Origin: Geminicoccus sp035556675 | GTDB lineage: Bacteria > Pseudomonadota > Alphaproteobacteria > Geminicoccales > Geminicoccaceae | Direction of reading: 5' to 3' | Assembly (NCBI RefSeq): GCF_035556675.1 | Contig: NZ_DATMFZ010000115.1 | Coordinates: 1 to 51,201 of the forward strand | Length of the DNA: 51,201 nt | In this document: positions 1 to 8,201 of the stretch, in pieces | Position numbering within the stretch: position 1 is the stretch's first letter | Layout: each line of letters opens with the position of its first letter | Translations under genes and position numbers: made by a program | Notes under the pieces: model-generated | The model's input: the letters and a program-made list of their open reading frames with translations, nothing else | Told to the model about the DNA's origin: nothing | Databases searched by the model: none

Positions 1-638
1 TTGGCGGGAGCGGGTCGGTCGCGGCGGCCGCTTGCCTGGTTGACGCTGCTGGCACGACCGTGACCGGCCGGGCGATGCGGGCCGCTGCCGCCGAGGCCGA
101 TCTGCTGCCGGGCCAGGTCCAGGCCTGTCTGGAGCAAGCAGGCTGGCGCGCCGGCGAGTTCGACCTGATCGCCTGCGGAGTCGGGCCCGGCGGCTTCACC
201 GCGATCCGCGTGGGCGTGGCCCTCGCCCGGGCGCCGGCGCTCGCCGCCGGCGTGCCGGTCATGGCGGTCTCGACCTTCGAGGCGCTGGCGATTGCCGCCC
301 GCACCGCTGGCATCACCGAGCCTTTGCGCATCGTGGTGCCCGGCGGCCGCGGCAACTGGCATGTGCAGGACGTCGATGCGGCCGGCCGCTTCGGCCCGAT
401 CTCGACCAGTTCCACCCCGCCCGGTACCGCAGCCGGCTTCCAGCTCATCGGCGGCGAGGTGCCCGAAGCCGTGCAGCTCGTGACCGGCGCCGAGGAGGTG
501 GCCCTGGCCGCAGTCAGGCGACTGCAGGCCGGCGAGCCGGGGATGGCTGGCGAAATGCTGGTGCCGCTCTATCTGCGCGGTGCCGATGCCCGGGAAGGTG
601 CCGGGCGGTCGCTGCTGGAACTGGCCGGGGTGGCCTGA
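1..638 (+). CDS. tsaB: TsaB, tRNA t6A synthesis partner protein (5' end missing)
   Basis: The reading frame enters the window open from base 3. The first visible residues (GGSGSVAAA) continue the usual TsaB opening ALDTS, so about 8 to 10 residues lie outside; the internal GTG at 60 is therefore not the start. 211 residues are visible. TsaB is the inactive ASKHA-fold partner of TsaD in the complex that puts threonylcarbamoyl on A37 of ANN-decoding tRNAs. The family segment GxGPGSFTGxRxG appears here as GVGPGGFTAIRVG, with Ser and the following Gly substituted. The stop shares one base with the rimI start, so the two genes look translationally coupled, as is common for tsaB-rimI pairs. Confidence 0.9.
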   Translation, partial: GGSGSVAAAACLVDAAGTTVTGRAMRAAAAEADLLPGQVQACLEQAGWRAGEFDLIACGVGPGGFTAIRVGVALARAPALAAGVPVMAVSTFEALAIAARTAGITEPLRIVVPGGRGNWHVQDVDAAGRFGPISTSSTPPGTAAGFQLIGGEVPEAVQLVTGAEEVALAAVRRLQAGEPGMAGEMLVPLYLRGADAREGAGRSLLELAGVA

Positions 639-1171
639 TGGCGCTGATCGCCCTGCCCCGGCCCGGCCAGATCGCCGTCAAGAATATCGGGCCGTTCGAT
701 CTCGGGCGGCTGGCCCGCCTGCATCGCGGCTGCTTCGACGATGGCTGGTCGAGATCGGATATCGCCCACCTCCTGTCCCTGCCGGGCAGCTTCGGCCTGA
801 TCGCGCGCTGCTTCGACCGCGGCTTTTCTGCGATCGACGGGCTGCGCGGGGTTGGGTTCGCCATCTGCCGCGTGGTGCGCGACGAGAGCGAACTATTGTC
901 GATCGGGGTCCTGCAACCTTGGCGCAAGCGCGGGGTCGCCGGAATGTTACTGGAAACCGCTATGTTCCGCGCCCATGAAGCCGGCGCCGAGGCCATGTTC
1001 CTGGAGGTCGCCGTCGACAATGTCACGGCGCAGAGCCTGTATGAAAGATATCGCTTCGAGCGGGTCGGCACGCGCACCGACTACTACCACCGCCCGGACG
1101 GCCGCAAGACCAGCGCCTATACGATGAAGGCTTCTTTAGGAAACCTCAGGTCCCGGGTGCGCCTGGGCTAG
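638..1171 (+). CDS. rimI: RimI-type ribosomal protein S18 alanine N-acetyltransferase (GNAT)
   Basis: A 177-residue single-domain GNAT protein. The acetyl-CoA pyrophosphate loop (motif A) reads QPWRKRGVAGMLL at about residues 93-105, and the C-terminal half carries the family's AxxLYERYRFERVG element. RimI acetylates the N terminus of ribosomal protein S18; close relatives also act on other N termini. The start ATG overlaps the tsaB stop by one base, and this neighbourhood supports RimI over other GNATs. The last 15 or so residues (KASLGNLRSRVRLG) extend past the usual RimI end and look unstructured. The stop nearly meets that of the convergent TusA-like gene. Confidence 0.88.
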   Translation: MALIALPRPGQIAVKNIGPFDLGRLARLHRGCFDDGWSRSDIAHLLSLPGSFGLIARCFDRGFSAIDGLRGVGFAICRVVRDESELLSIGVLQPWRKRGVAGMLLETAMFRAHEAGAEAMFLEVAVDNVTAQSLYERYRFERVGTRTDYYHRPDGRKTSAYTMKASLGNLRSRVRLG

Positions 1172-1407
1172 TCCTTCCCTCGGCGTACGACAAGCTCGAA
1201 AATCCCCTTGTCCACAGCTTCGCGAGCGATGACCTCGTGTCCATGGTCCATCAGGGAAACCGGTACATTACTCAGCGGCTCACCCTCGCGCAGCCGAATG
1301 CGCAGCATGTCGCCGGGACGCATCTTTTCGAGTGCCAGCTTTGCACGAACGAACGTGATCGGGCAGGTGTCGGCGGTGATGTCCAGGGTTGCTTCAGTTG
1401 ACGGCAC
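1168..1407 (-). CDS. TusA/SirA-family sulfurtransferase-like protein
   Basis: A 79-residue protein with a TusA-like fold. The conserved start of the first helix reads DTCPIT, with the putative persulfide cysteine at residue 15 in a CPxT context rather than the CPxP of classical TusA. The middle (LREGEPLSNVPVSL) and the end (GHEVIAREA) match the family. TusA relays sulfur for tRNA thiolation and molybdenum cofactor assembly, but this alphaproteobacterial branch has no fixed role known to me. The GTG at 1407 is the only good start: the frame further upstream reads poorly, and an AGG lies about 8 bases before it. It is transcribed divergently from mucR and overlaps the rimI 3' end by four bases. 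Confidence 0.75.
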   Translation of the reverse strand: MPSTEATLDITADTCPITFVRAKLALEKMRPGDMLRIRLREGEPLSNVPVSLMDHGHEVIAREAVDKGIFELVVRRGKD

Positions 1408-1461
1408 TTCAACTAGCCTTTTCTGACACGATTTTTCTCTAAGCCCCCTTGCGGGCGCGCG

Positions 1462-1491
1462 TTGAAGAAATATAGTAGTGGCTCGTCTAAT
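1462..1491 (+). promoter_or_regulatory. Putative sigma-70 promoter of mucR
   Basis: A -35 like TTGAAG (1462-1467) and a -10 like TCTAAT (1486-1491) are separated by 18 bases, in the AT-richest stretch of the rimI-mucR interval. The predicted transcript would begin about 25 bases before the ATG at 1522. It also argues against translation starting at the TTG at 1462. Confidence 0.45.
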
Positions 1492-1521
1492 ACCAAGCAG
1501 GCCGGGAGCCCTTACGCTGAG

Positions 1522-1950
1522 ATGGCGGATCAGTTGACCCAGAACGAACTCCTGTCGTTGACGACGGAGATCGTCGCGGCACATGTGTCCAACAACACTG
1601 TGTCGTCCACCGACCTGCCCGACCTCATCAGGCTCGTATATTCGTCTCTGTCGTCCCAGGGCGTCGAGATCAAGGAAGAGCCCCAGGAGAAGCTGACTCC
1701 GGCCGTGCCGGTGAAGAAGTCGGTGACGCCTGAGTACATCATCTGCCTGGAGGATGGGAAGAAGCTGAAGATGCTCAAGCGGCATCTGAAGACCCGTTAT
1801 AATATGTCTCCGGAAGACTATCGCAAGCGCTGGGGGTTGCCGGACGACTATCCGATGGTCGCGCCCGCCTATGCGGAGCAGCGCTCTTCGCTGGCGAAGA
1901 AGATCGGGCTCGGCACCAAGCCGCGAGCACGCGGTCGCCGTTCGGCCTGA
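1522..1950 (+). CDS. mucR: MucR/Ros-family zinc-finger transcriptional regulator
   Basis: 142 residues. The opening LLSLTTEIVAAHVSNN is the N-terminal oligomerisation part typical of MucR, followed by the Ros-type DNA-binding domain around EYIICLEDGKKLKMLKRHL and the PEDYRKRWGLPDDYPMVAP tail. These proteins are H-NS-like repressors of AT-rich promoters in Alphaproteobacteria. The finger is degenerate: Cys75 and His88 are kept, Asp78 replaces the second Cys, and Arg92/Tyr93 stand where Ros has its last His ligands. The ATG at 1522 is preferred over the TTG at 1462 because it matches the family N terminus and lies downstream of the likely promoter. It sits in its own transcription unit between two hairpin-flanked intervals. 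Confidence 0.9.
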   Translation: MADQLTQNELLSLTTEIVAAHVSNNTVSSTDLPDLIRLVYSSLSSQGVEIKEEPQEKLTPAVPVKKSVTPEYIICLEDGKKLKMLKRHLKTRYNMSPEDYRKRWGLPDDYPMVAPAYAEQRSSLAKKIGLGTKPRARGRRSA

Positions 1951-1964
1951 CCGCAACCGTCTGG

Positions 1965-2022
1965 CGGGAGGTGGCCGTCCGGCCTTTACCTCCCGTATCG
2001 GCGCCGCCTGCACGGGCGGCGC
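1965..2022 (+). terminator. Tandem hairpins after mucR, possible terminator
   Basis: Two adjacent dyads. CGGGAGGT (1965-1972) pairs with ACCTCCCG (1988-1995) around an inner GGCC/GGCC stem. GCGCCGCC (2001-2008) pairs perfectly with GGCGGCGC (2015-2022) over a 6-base loop. Neither is followed by a T run, so factor-independent termination is uncertain; they may instead act as 3' stabilisers or as a Rho-related pause. Confidence 0.4.
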
Positions 2023-2043
2023 GGCTGCACAGCGAAGCGTAAC

Positions 2044-2072
2044 TTGACGGGTCGAGCCGCGCTGGGAATAAC
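2044..2072 (+). promoter_or_regulatory. Putative sigma-70 promoter of the miaB operon
   Basis: TTGACG (2044-2049), 17 bases, then AATAAC (2067-2072). The -35 has five of six consensus bases and the spacing is ideal. The predicted start near 2079 lies 25 bases before the miaB GTG at 2104, making the in-frame TTG at 2044 part of the promoter rather than a start codon. Confidence 0.5.
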
Positions 2073-2103
2073 TCGGCGCGGTAAAACCATTTCTGGTTGG
2101 CGG

Positions 2104-3477
<1,374 letters not shown>

Positions 3478-3491
3478 AGCCGCTCTTGCCG

Positions 3492-4532
3492 ATGGCGGAA
3501 CTCGACCACGCGGATCGCCGGGTCGTCCTGCCGGACAACCGGCTCTGCGCCATCGTGTTCGGCCAGCACCACAGCCATCTGGCCCGGATCGAGCAGCAGA
3601 TTCCGGTGAATCTGGTGGCGCGGGGCAACGAGGTGATCGTCCATGGCGACGACCCGGATGCCGTGAACGCCGCAGCGACCGTGCTGCAGGAACTCTATGT
3701 CCGTGCCCGCGGCGGCGAGCAGCTCGGCCGCAACGAGGTGGATGCCACCGTGCGCATGGTGACGGCGGGCGAGCCCCTGCCGGCCGACGGCTATCGCGGC
3801 CAGCAGGCGGCGGTGCGCACCGAGCGCAAGCTCGTGGTGCCGCGCACGCCCAACCAGGCGCGCTATCTGGAGGCCCTGCAGAAGAACGACCTGGTCCTGG
3901 GCCTGGGACCGGCCGGCACCGGCAAGACCTATCTGGCGGTGGCCGCCGCGGTGGCGGCGATGAAGGCCAGGACGGTGGAGCGGCTGATCCTGTCGCGCCC
4001 GGCGGTCGAGGCCGGCGAGCGGCTGGGCTTTCTGCCCGGCGACATGCGCGAGAAGGTCGATCCCTATCTGCGGCCGATCTACGATGCCCTGCACGATCTC
4101 CTGCCCGAGGGCCGCCTGGAGCGGGCGATCGAGACGGGGCAGATCGAGATCGCCCCGCTCGCCTTCATGCGTGGCCGCACCCTGCGCAACGCGGCGGTGA
4201 TCCTGGACGAGGCGCAGAACGCCACGCCCATGCAGATGAAGATGTTCCTCACCCGGCTGGGCGAGAACTCGCGCATGGTGGTGACCGGCGATCCCCGCCA
4301 GTCCGACCTGCCGCCCGGCGTGACCTCGGGTCTGCAGGATGCGGTCGACCGGCTGAGCGGCATCGAGGGCATCGCCGTGGTGCGCTTCGATGCGTCGGAC
4401 ATCGTGCGCCATCCCCTGGTACAGAAGATCGTGCAGGCCTATGAGCCTCATGAACCGCCGTCCGCGACGTTCGAGGACGGCGTTGCGAGGACGCTCGGCC
4501 GCGGGCCGAGTAATCCGGCTAAGGAACAATGA
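3492..4532 (+). CDS. phoH: PhoH-like ATPase (PhoH/YbeZ)
   Basis: A 346-residue P-loop protein. Walker A is GPAGTGKT at residues 139-146 and Walker B is VILDEAQN near 236-243. The N-terminal part (LPDNRLCAIVFGQHHSHLARIE) is the KH-like region typical of YbeZ. YbeZ is thought to be an RNA-associated ATPase working with YbeY in rRNA and ribosome maturation, which fits the 4-base overlap with ybeY. The start is uncertain: the ATG at 3492 suits family alignments, whereas a TTG at 3474 overlaps the miaB stop and has AGGA about nine bases upstream. Confidence 0.92.
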   Translation: MAELDHADRRVVLPDNRLCAIVFGQHHSHLARIEQQIPVNLVARGNEVIVHGDDPDAVNAAATVLQELYVRARGGEQLGRNEVDATVRMVTAGEPLPADGYRGQQAAVRTERKLVVPRTPNQARYLEALQKNDLVLGLGPAGTGKTYLAVAAAVAAMKARTVERLILSRPAVEAGERLGFLPGDMREKVDPYLRPIYDALHDLLPEGRLERAIETGQIEIAPLAFMRGRTLRNAAVILDEAQNATPMQMKMFLTRLGENSRMVVTGDPRQSDLPPGVTSGLQDAVDRLSGIEGIAVVRFDASDIVRHPLVQKIVQAYEPHEPPSATFEDGVARTLGRGPSNPAKEQ

Positions 4533-5038
4533 ACGACGACAGTAGTCACCCGATCGAGGTGGCGGTCGAGGCAGAAGCCTGGCAAACGGCCGTCACCGAT
4601 CCGATCGGGCTGGTGCGGAGCACTGCCCAACTCGCTTTGGCGGAGGCGGCTCCGGCACCGTTGCAGGACGCGCAGCTCTCGGTGGTGCTGACCGACGACC
4701 CGCGCATCCGCCGCCTGAACCACGAGTGGCGCGGCAAGGACAAGGCCACCGATGTCCTGTCCTTCCCGGCCTATGACCCGGACCTGCCCTTGCCGCCCGG
4801 CTGCCGGCCGGAGCTCGGCGACATCGTGATCGCCCTGGAGACCGTGCAGCGCGACGCGGCAGAGGCCGGCCTGCCGCTCGACCAGCATCTGCGCCACATG
4901 GTCGTCCACGGTGTCCTGCACCTTCTGGGCATGGACCACGAGACCGGCGAGACCGACGCCCTGGCGATGGAGCGCCTGGAAGCGCAGATCCTGGCCCGGT
5001 TCGGCATCGGCGATCCCTATCTGGAGGCGGTCCGGTGA
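4529..5038 (+). CDS. ybeY: YbeY endoribonuclease / rRNA maturation factor
   Basis: 169 residues. The metal site HGVLHLLGMDH occupies residues 127-137, giving ligands His127, His131 and His137 as in the family pattern HGxLHxxGxDH. YbeY is a zinc-dependent RNase acting in 16S rRNA 3' maturation and ribosome quality control. A clear AAGGA (4521-4525) precedes the ATG, which overlaps the phoH stop as ATGA. The gene ends in a GTGA overlap with corC. N-terminal to the core, the segment LSVVLTDDPRIRRLNHEWRGKDKATDVLSFP is characteristic of the family. Confidence 0.95.
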   Translation: MNDDSSHPIEVAVEAEAWQTAVTDPIGLVRSTAQLALAEAAPAPLQDAQLSVVLTDDPRIRRLNHEWRGKDKATDVLSFPAYDPDLPLPPGCRPELGDIVIALETVQRDAAEAGLPLDQHLRHMVVHGVLHLLGMDHETGETDALAMERLEAQILARFGIGDPYLEAVR

Positions 5039-5952
5039 GGCAACTGCAACGGCGGGCCGAGCAGAACCCGTCGCTGTTCAGCGATCTGGTGCGCCGGCTG
5101 CGCAGCTTCGCGGGTGCGGCCGATGCCACCGATGGCAGCCTGCGTACCCGTATCGAGCATCTGATCGAGGGCGACCTCGACGAGGAAGGCGACCAGAAGC
5201 TGCTGCCGGCCGTCCGCGAGCTGGTCCTGAACGCCCTGGCCTTCGGCGAGCTGCAGGTCGCCGACGTGATGGTGCAGCGCCCGGACATCAAGGCGGTCGC
5301 CAAGGACGCGTCGCTGGCCAAGGTGCTGGAGACCATGCAGATCGGCATGCATACCAGGCTGCCGGTCTATGGCACCGCGCTGGACGACGTGATCGGCATG
5401 GTCCACGTCAAGGACCTGCTGCCCTACATGCTGAAGCCCGACACCTTCGACCTGGCCGCGGTCACGCGCCGGGTGCTGGTGGTGCCGCCATCCATGAAGG
5501 TGCTGGATCTCCTGCGCGAGATGCGGGACACGCGGGTCCACATGGCGGTGGTGGTGGACGAGTTCGGCGGCACCGATGGCCTGGTCACCATGGAGGACCT
5601 GGTCGGCGAGATCATCGGCGAGATCCCCGACGAGCACGACCCGGCCACCGACGCGCAGATCGTCCGCCAGCCGGACGGCACGGTGGATGCGGACGGCCGC
5701 GTCTATCTGGACGACCTCGAGCGGTTCCTGGACGTTGAGCTGGTGGACGAGGAGATGCGCGAGGAGGTCGACACGCTGAGTGGCCTGGTCTCGTCCCTGG
5801 TCGACCGGATCCCGGCGACCGGCGAGAAGATCCCGCACCCGGCGGGTTTCCTGTTCGAGATCCTGGATGCATCGAGCCGCCGGATCGAACGTGTGAAGAT
5901 TCACGATCAACGTGCTGCAAGTACAGGCGAATTCGAGGTGATGGGTGACTGA
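5035..5952 (+). CDS. corC: CorC/HlyC-family CBS-domain protein
   Basis: 305 residues, soluble. Two CBS domains (about residues 75-200, including VADVMVQRPDIKAV and RLPVYG) are followed by a CorC_HlyC domain (about 215-295) that begins near DGTVDADGRVYLDDLERFL. CorC proteins are linked to magnesium/cobalt efflux and membrane ion homeostasis, and almost always sit between ybeY and lnt. The GTG start shares GTGA with the ybeY stop. The C terminus overlaps the lnt start by eight bases. No membrane segment is present, so the DUF21 domain of larger hemolysin-like relatives is absent. Confidence 0.9.
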   Translation: MRQLQRRAEQNPSLFSDLVRRLRSFAGAADATDGSLRTRIEHLIEGDLDEEGDQKLLPAVRELVLNALAFGELQVADVMVQRPDIKAVAKDASLAKVLETMQIGMHTRLPVYGTALDDVIGMVHVKDLLPYMLKPDTFDLAAVTRRVLVVPPSMKVLDLLREMRDTRVHMAVVVDEFGGTDGLVTMEDLVGEIIGEIPDEHDPATDAQIVRQPDGTVDADGRVYLDDLERFLDVELVDEEMREEVDTLSGLVSSLVDRIPATGEKIPHPAGFLFEILDASSRRIERVKIHDQRAASTGEFEVMGD

Positions 5953-7507
5953 CCCGGCTCCCGGGAACCGGATCGAGGCCATCCTTCTCCGCCATCCCCT
6001 GCTCGCCTGTCTCCTGGCCGGGGCCGCAGCCGCCCTGGCCCTGCCGCCCTGGCACGTCCTGCCGGGCCTGCTCGGGTTCGGCGTGCTGGTGCTGGCGATC
6101 GCCCGGGCAGCGGGCGTGTTCCGGGCCGGCCTCGCGGGGCTGGCGTTCGGCCTGGGGTTCCACCTGGTCGGCCTCTACTGGGTCGCCATCGCCTTTTCCG
6201 CCGAGGCTGCCGGGGTGGCGGTCCTGGCCCTGCCGGCCACCTTCCTGCTCTGCCTGACCTGCGCCCTGTTCGTCGCAGCCTACGCGATGATCCTGCGTGT
6301 CCTGCGCATCCGACGGCCGCTCGCGGTGGCGCTCGGCCTGGCGGCATGGTGGGGCTTCGGGGAATGGCTGCGCGGCGCCCTGTTCGGCTTTCCCTGGAAC
6401 CCGGCCGCCATCGTCTGGTCCTTCAGCGAGGCGAGCCTGCAGATCGTGGCGCTCACCGGCTCGCCCGCTTTGTCGGTCGTGACGGTCGCTGTTGCCGGGG
6501 TCGCCGTTCTGGCCGTGACCGGACCAGGGCGGCGGGCACGGCTGATGGGGCTGGCCGTGCCGCTGCTGCTCACCGGAATCGTGCTGGCCCATGGTGTCTG
6601 GCGCCTGTCCCAACCGCTGCCGCCCCCCACGGAGCTGGAGCTGCGGGTCGTCCAGGCCGCCATCCCGCAGGACCGCAAATGGGACCCGCAGCGGCTGCGC
6701 GAGAACTTCCTGACCCATATCGAGCTGGCCGAGGAGCCGGCCCCGGTCCAGCCGCGGCTGATCATCTGGCCGGAAAGTGCCGTGCCGTTCTCGCTGGAGC
6801 GGGACGAGGTCGCGCGCACCTACCTGGCGCGGATCGCGCAGAAGGCCGGCGGGTTCGTCGTCACCGGCTCCAACCATCATGCCGAGGACGCCGACGGGCG
6901 GCCCTTTGCCAACAACAGCATCTACGTGATCGATCCGGACGCCGCAGTCACCGCGCGCTATGACAAGGTCGACCTGGTGCCGTTCGGAGAATACCTGCCG
7001 CTGCGCGGGCTGCTGGGGGCGCTCGGGCTGAAGGCGGTGGCGGCGCGCGGCGACTTCCGGCCGGGTCCCGGCCGGACCACCCAGGAGCTGCCGGGCATTC
7101 CGCCGTTCAGCCCGCTGATCTGCTACGAGGTGGCCTATCCGTCCGCCGCCACCGACGGCAGCGGACGGGCGCAATGGCTCCTCAACGTGACCAACGACGC
7201 CTGGTTCGGCAGGAGTGCCGGGCCCTGGCAGCATCTGGCCCTGGCGCGGATGCGCAGCGTGGAGGAAGGCCTGCCGCTGGTGCGTGCCGCCAATACCGGC
7301 GTGTCGGTGGTGACCGATGCCTATGGCCGGATCCTGGCTGAGCTCGGCCTGGGCGAGCGTGGCGTCATCGACGGGAAGCTGCCCGCTTCCCTACCGGAGC
7401 GGCCGGCAGGCGGGCAACTAGGTTCACTTTGGGGTTGGATAGCGATCGTTCTATTCGCCGTGGCTTGCCTGTTCGTTGAGTTTCGGTCACAACAGGACAC
7501 TGTTTGA
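5945..7507 (+). CDS. lnt: Apolipoprotein N-acyltransferase Lnt
   Basis: 520 residues. About six hydrophobic segments lie in the first 210 residues, a nitrilase-type periplasmic domain follows (about 230-490), and there is a final membrane helix (WIAIVLFAVACLFVEF). The catalytic triad is visible as Glu277 (IIWPESAVPF), Lys341 (YDKVDLVPFGEYLP) and Cys393 (LICYEVAYP). Lnt adds the third acyl chain to outer-membrane lipoproteins in the inner membrane. Several candidate substrates (bamF, the MCE-operon lipoprotein and the 41-residue lipoprotein) are in this window, as is lspA. Start GTG at 5945, inside the end of corC. Confidence 0.95.
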   Translation: MTDPAPGNRIEAILLRHPLLACLLAGAAAALALPPWHVLPGLLGFGVLVLAIARAAGVFRAGLAGLAFGLGFHLVGLYWVAIAFSAEAAGVAVLALPATFLLCLTCALFVAAYAMILRVLRIRRPLAVALGLAAWWGFGEWLRGALFGFPWNPAAIVWSFSEASLQIVALTGSPALSVVTVAVAGVAVLAVTGPGRRARLMGLAVPLLLTGIVLAHGVWRLSQPLPPPTELELRVVQAAIPQDRKWDPQRLRENFLTHIELAEEPAPVQPRLIIWPESAVPFSLERDEVARTYLARIAQKAGGFVVTGSNHHAEDADGRPFANNSIYVIDPDAAVTARYDKVDLVPFGEYLPLRGLLGALGLKAVAARGDFRPGPGRTTQELPGIPPFSPLICYEVAYPSAATDGSGRAQWLLNVTNDAWFGRSAGPWQHLALARMRSVEEGLPLVRAANTGVSVVTDAYGRILAELGLGERGVIDGKLPASLPERPAGGQLGSLWGWIAIVLFAVACLFVEFRSQQDTV

Positions 7508-7525
7508 GCGATCAGGCTCGTCCCA

Positions 7526-8050
7526 ATGACGATCGAGCATCCGGACCCGGTTGATGTCCATGTCGGCAAGCGTCTGAAGCTTCGCCGCACGCTCGTGGGG
7601 ATGAGCCAAGAACGGCTGGGTGAACTGCTGGGCGTCACGTTTCAGCAGATACAGAAGTACGAGCGCGGTGCGAACCGCATGGGCAGCTCTCGCCTGTTCG
7701 CGATTAGCCGAATTCTCGACACGCCGGTGGCCTGGTTCTTCGACGAGATGGAGGAGGCCCCGCAACGCGGCTTGGCCGAGGACCGGAGCGGCCGGTTCGA
7801 TTTCTCCGGCGCGCCACGTACGGTCCCCGCCCCGCCCCTCAAGGTCTCCGGCACGGCGGTGGAGAACCGGGAGACGCTGGAACTGGTGCGCGCCTTCCAT
7901 CGCATCGAGGATCCGACGATCCGCCGTCGCCTGACCGAGCTGACCAAGGCGCTGGCCGGCCTGTCCGCCGCTCGCCCGCCGGCGGAAAGGGCGTATTCCC
8001 CGGGTAACGCGGCGGATTGGTCGCTGTCCCGGCCGCACCGGTCTTCTTGA
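7526..8050 (+). CDS. XRE-family helix-turn-helix regulator upstream of metK
   Basis: 174 residues. An HTH_3 domain spans residues 12-70 (VGKRLKLRRTLVGMSQERLG, then GVTFQQIQKYERGANR) and is followed by an uncharacterised tail with a conserved-looking helix (ENRETLELVRAFHRIEDPTIRRRLTELTKAL). A regulator of this type commonly sits between lnt and metK in Alphaproteobacteria, so control of methionine/SAM genes is plausible but not shown here. The ATG lies 18 bases after the lnt stop. The C-terminal 30 residues (ARPPAERAYSP onward) are low complexity and probably disordered. Confidence 0.85.
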   Translation: MTIEHPDPVDVHVGKRLKLRRTLVGMSQERLGELLGVTFQQIQKYERGANRMGSSRLFAISRILDTPVAWFFDEMEEAPQRGLAEDRSGRFDFSGAPRTVPAPPLKVSGTAVENRETLELVRAFHRIEDPTIRRRLTELTKALAGLSAARPPAERAYSPGNAADWSLSRPHRSS

Positions 8051-8201
8051 CCGGCACGTTCGTGCCGTTCAGAAGCATCCACGGTCACCATGGCGCGTTC
8101 GACCTGACCAATAGCTGGCAAGCGTCGGAATCCGATGGGTCTGTGCCTGCGGCACGGCCTGCGTCTGGGTGACCCCTGTGGTTTCGGAGAGTGGGCGACC
8201 A
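8051..8201 (+). promoter_or_regulatory. metK leader with mutually exclusive hairpins
   Basis: The 151 bases between the HTH gene and metK contain CGGCAC (8052-8057) pairing with GTGCCG (8062-8067) over a GTTC loop, and GTGCC (8143-8147) pairing with GGCAC (8151-8155) over TGC. The inner arms can also pair with each other: 8060-8068 with 8149-8157 gives nine pairs, two of them G-U. A TTGACC at 8047-8052 resembles a -35 box, but no good -10 follows. I could not match any SAM riboswitch class I know. The first dyad could equally be an operator for the upstream regulator. Confidence 0.35.

Noticed and set aside
1462..1521. An N-terminal extension of MucR from TTG 1462
   Set aside because: The sequence overlaps a good promoter, and the added residues do not fit MucR proteins, which start close to the LLxLTxxIVxAHVSNN segment.
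2044..2103. An N-terminal extension of MiaB from TTG 2044
   Set aside because: TTG 2044 is the -35 box of a likely promoter, and MiaB proteins begin near the KLFIKTYGCQMN segment.
8051..8201. Known SAM riboswitch upstream of metK
   Set aside because: I could not find the conserved core sequences of SAM-II, SAM-V or SAM/SAH types. The hairpins are reported as an unassigned leader instead.
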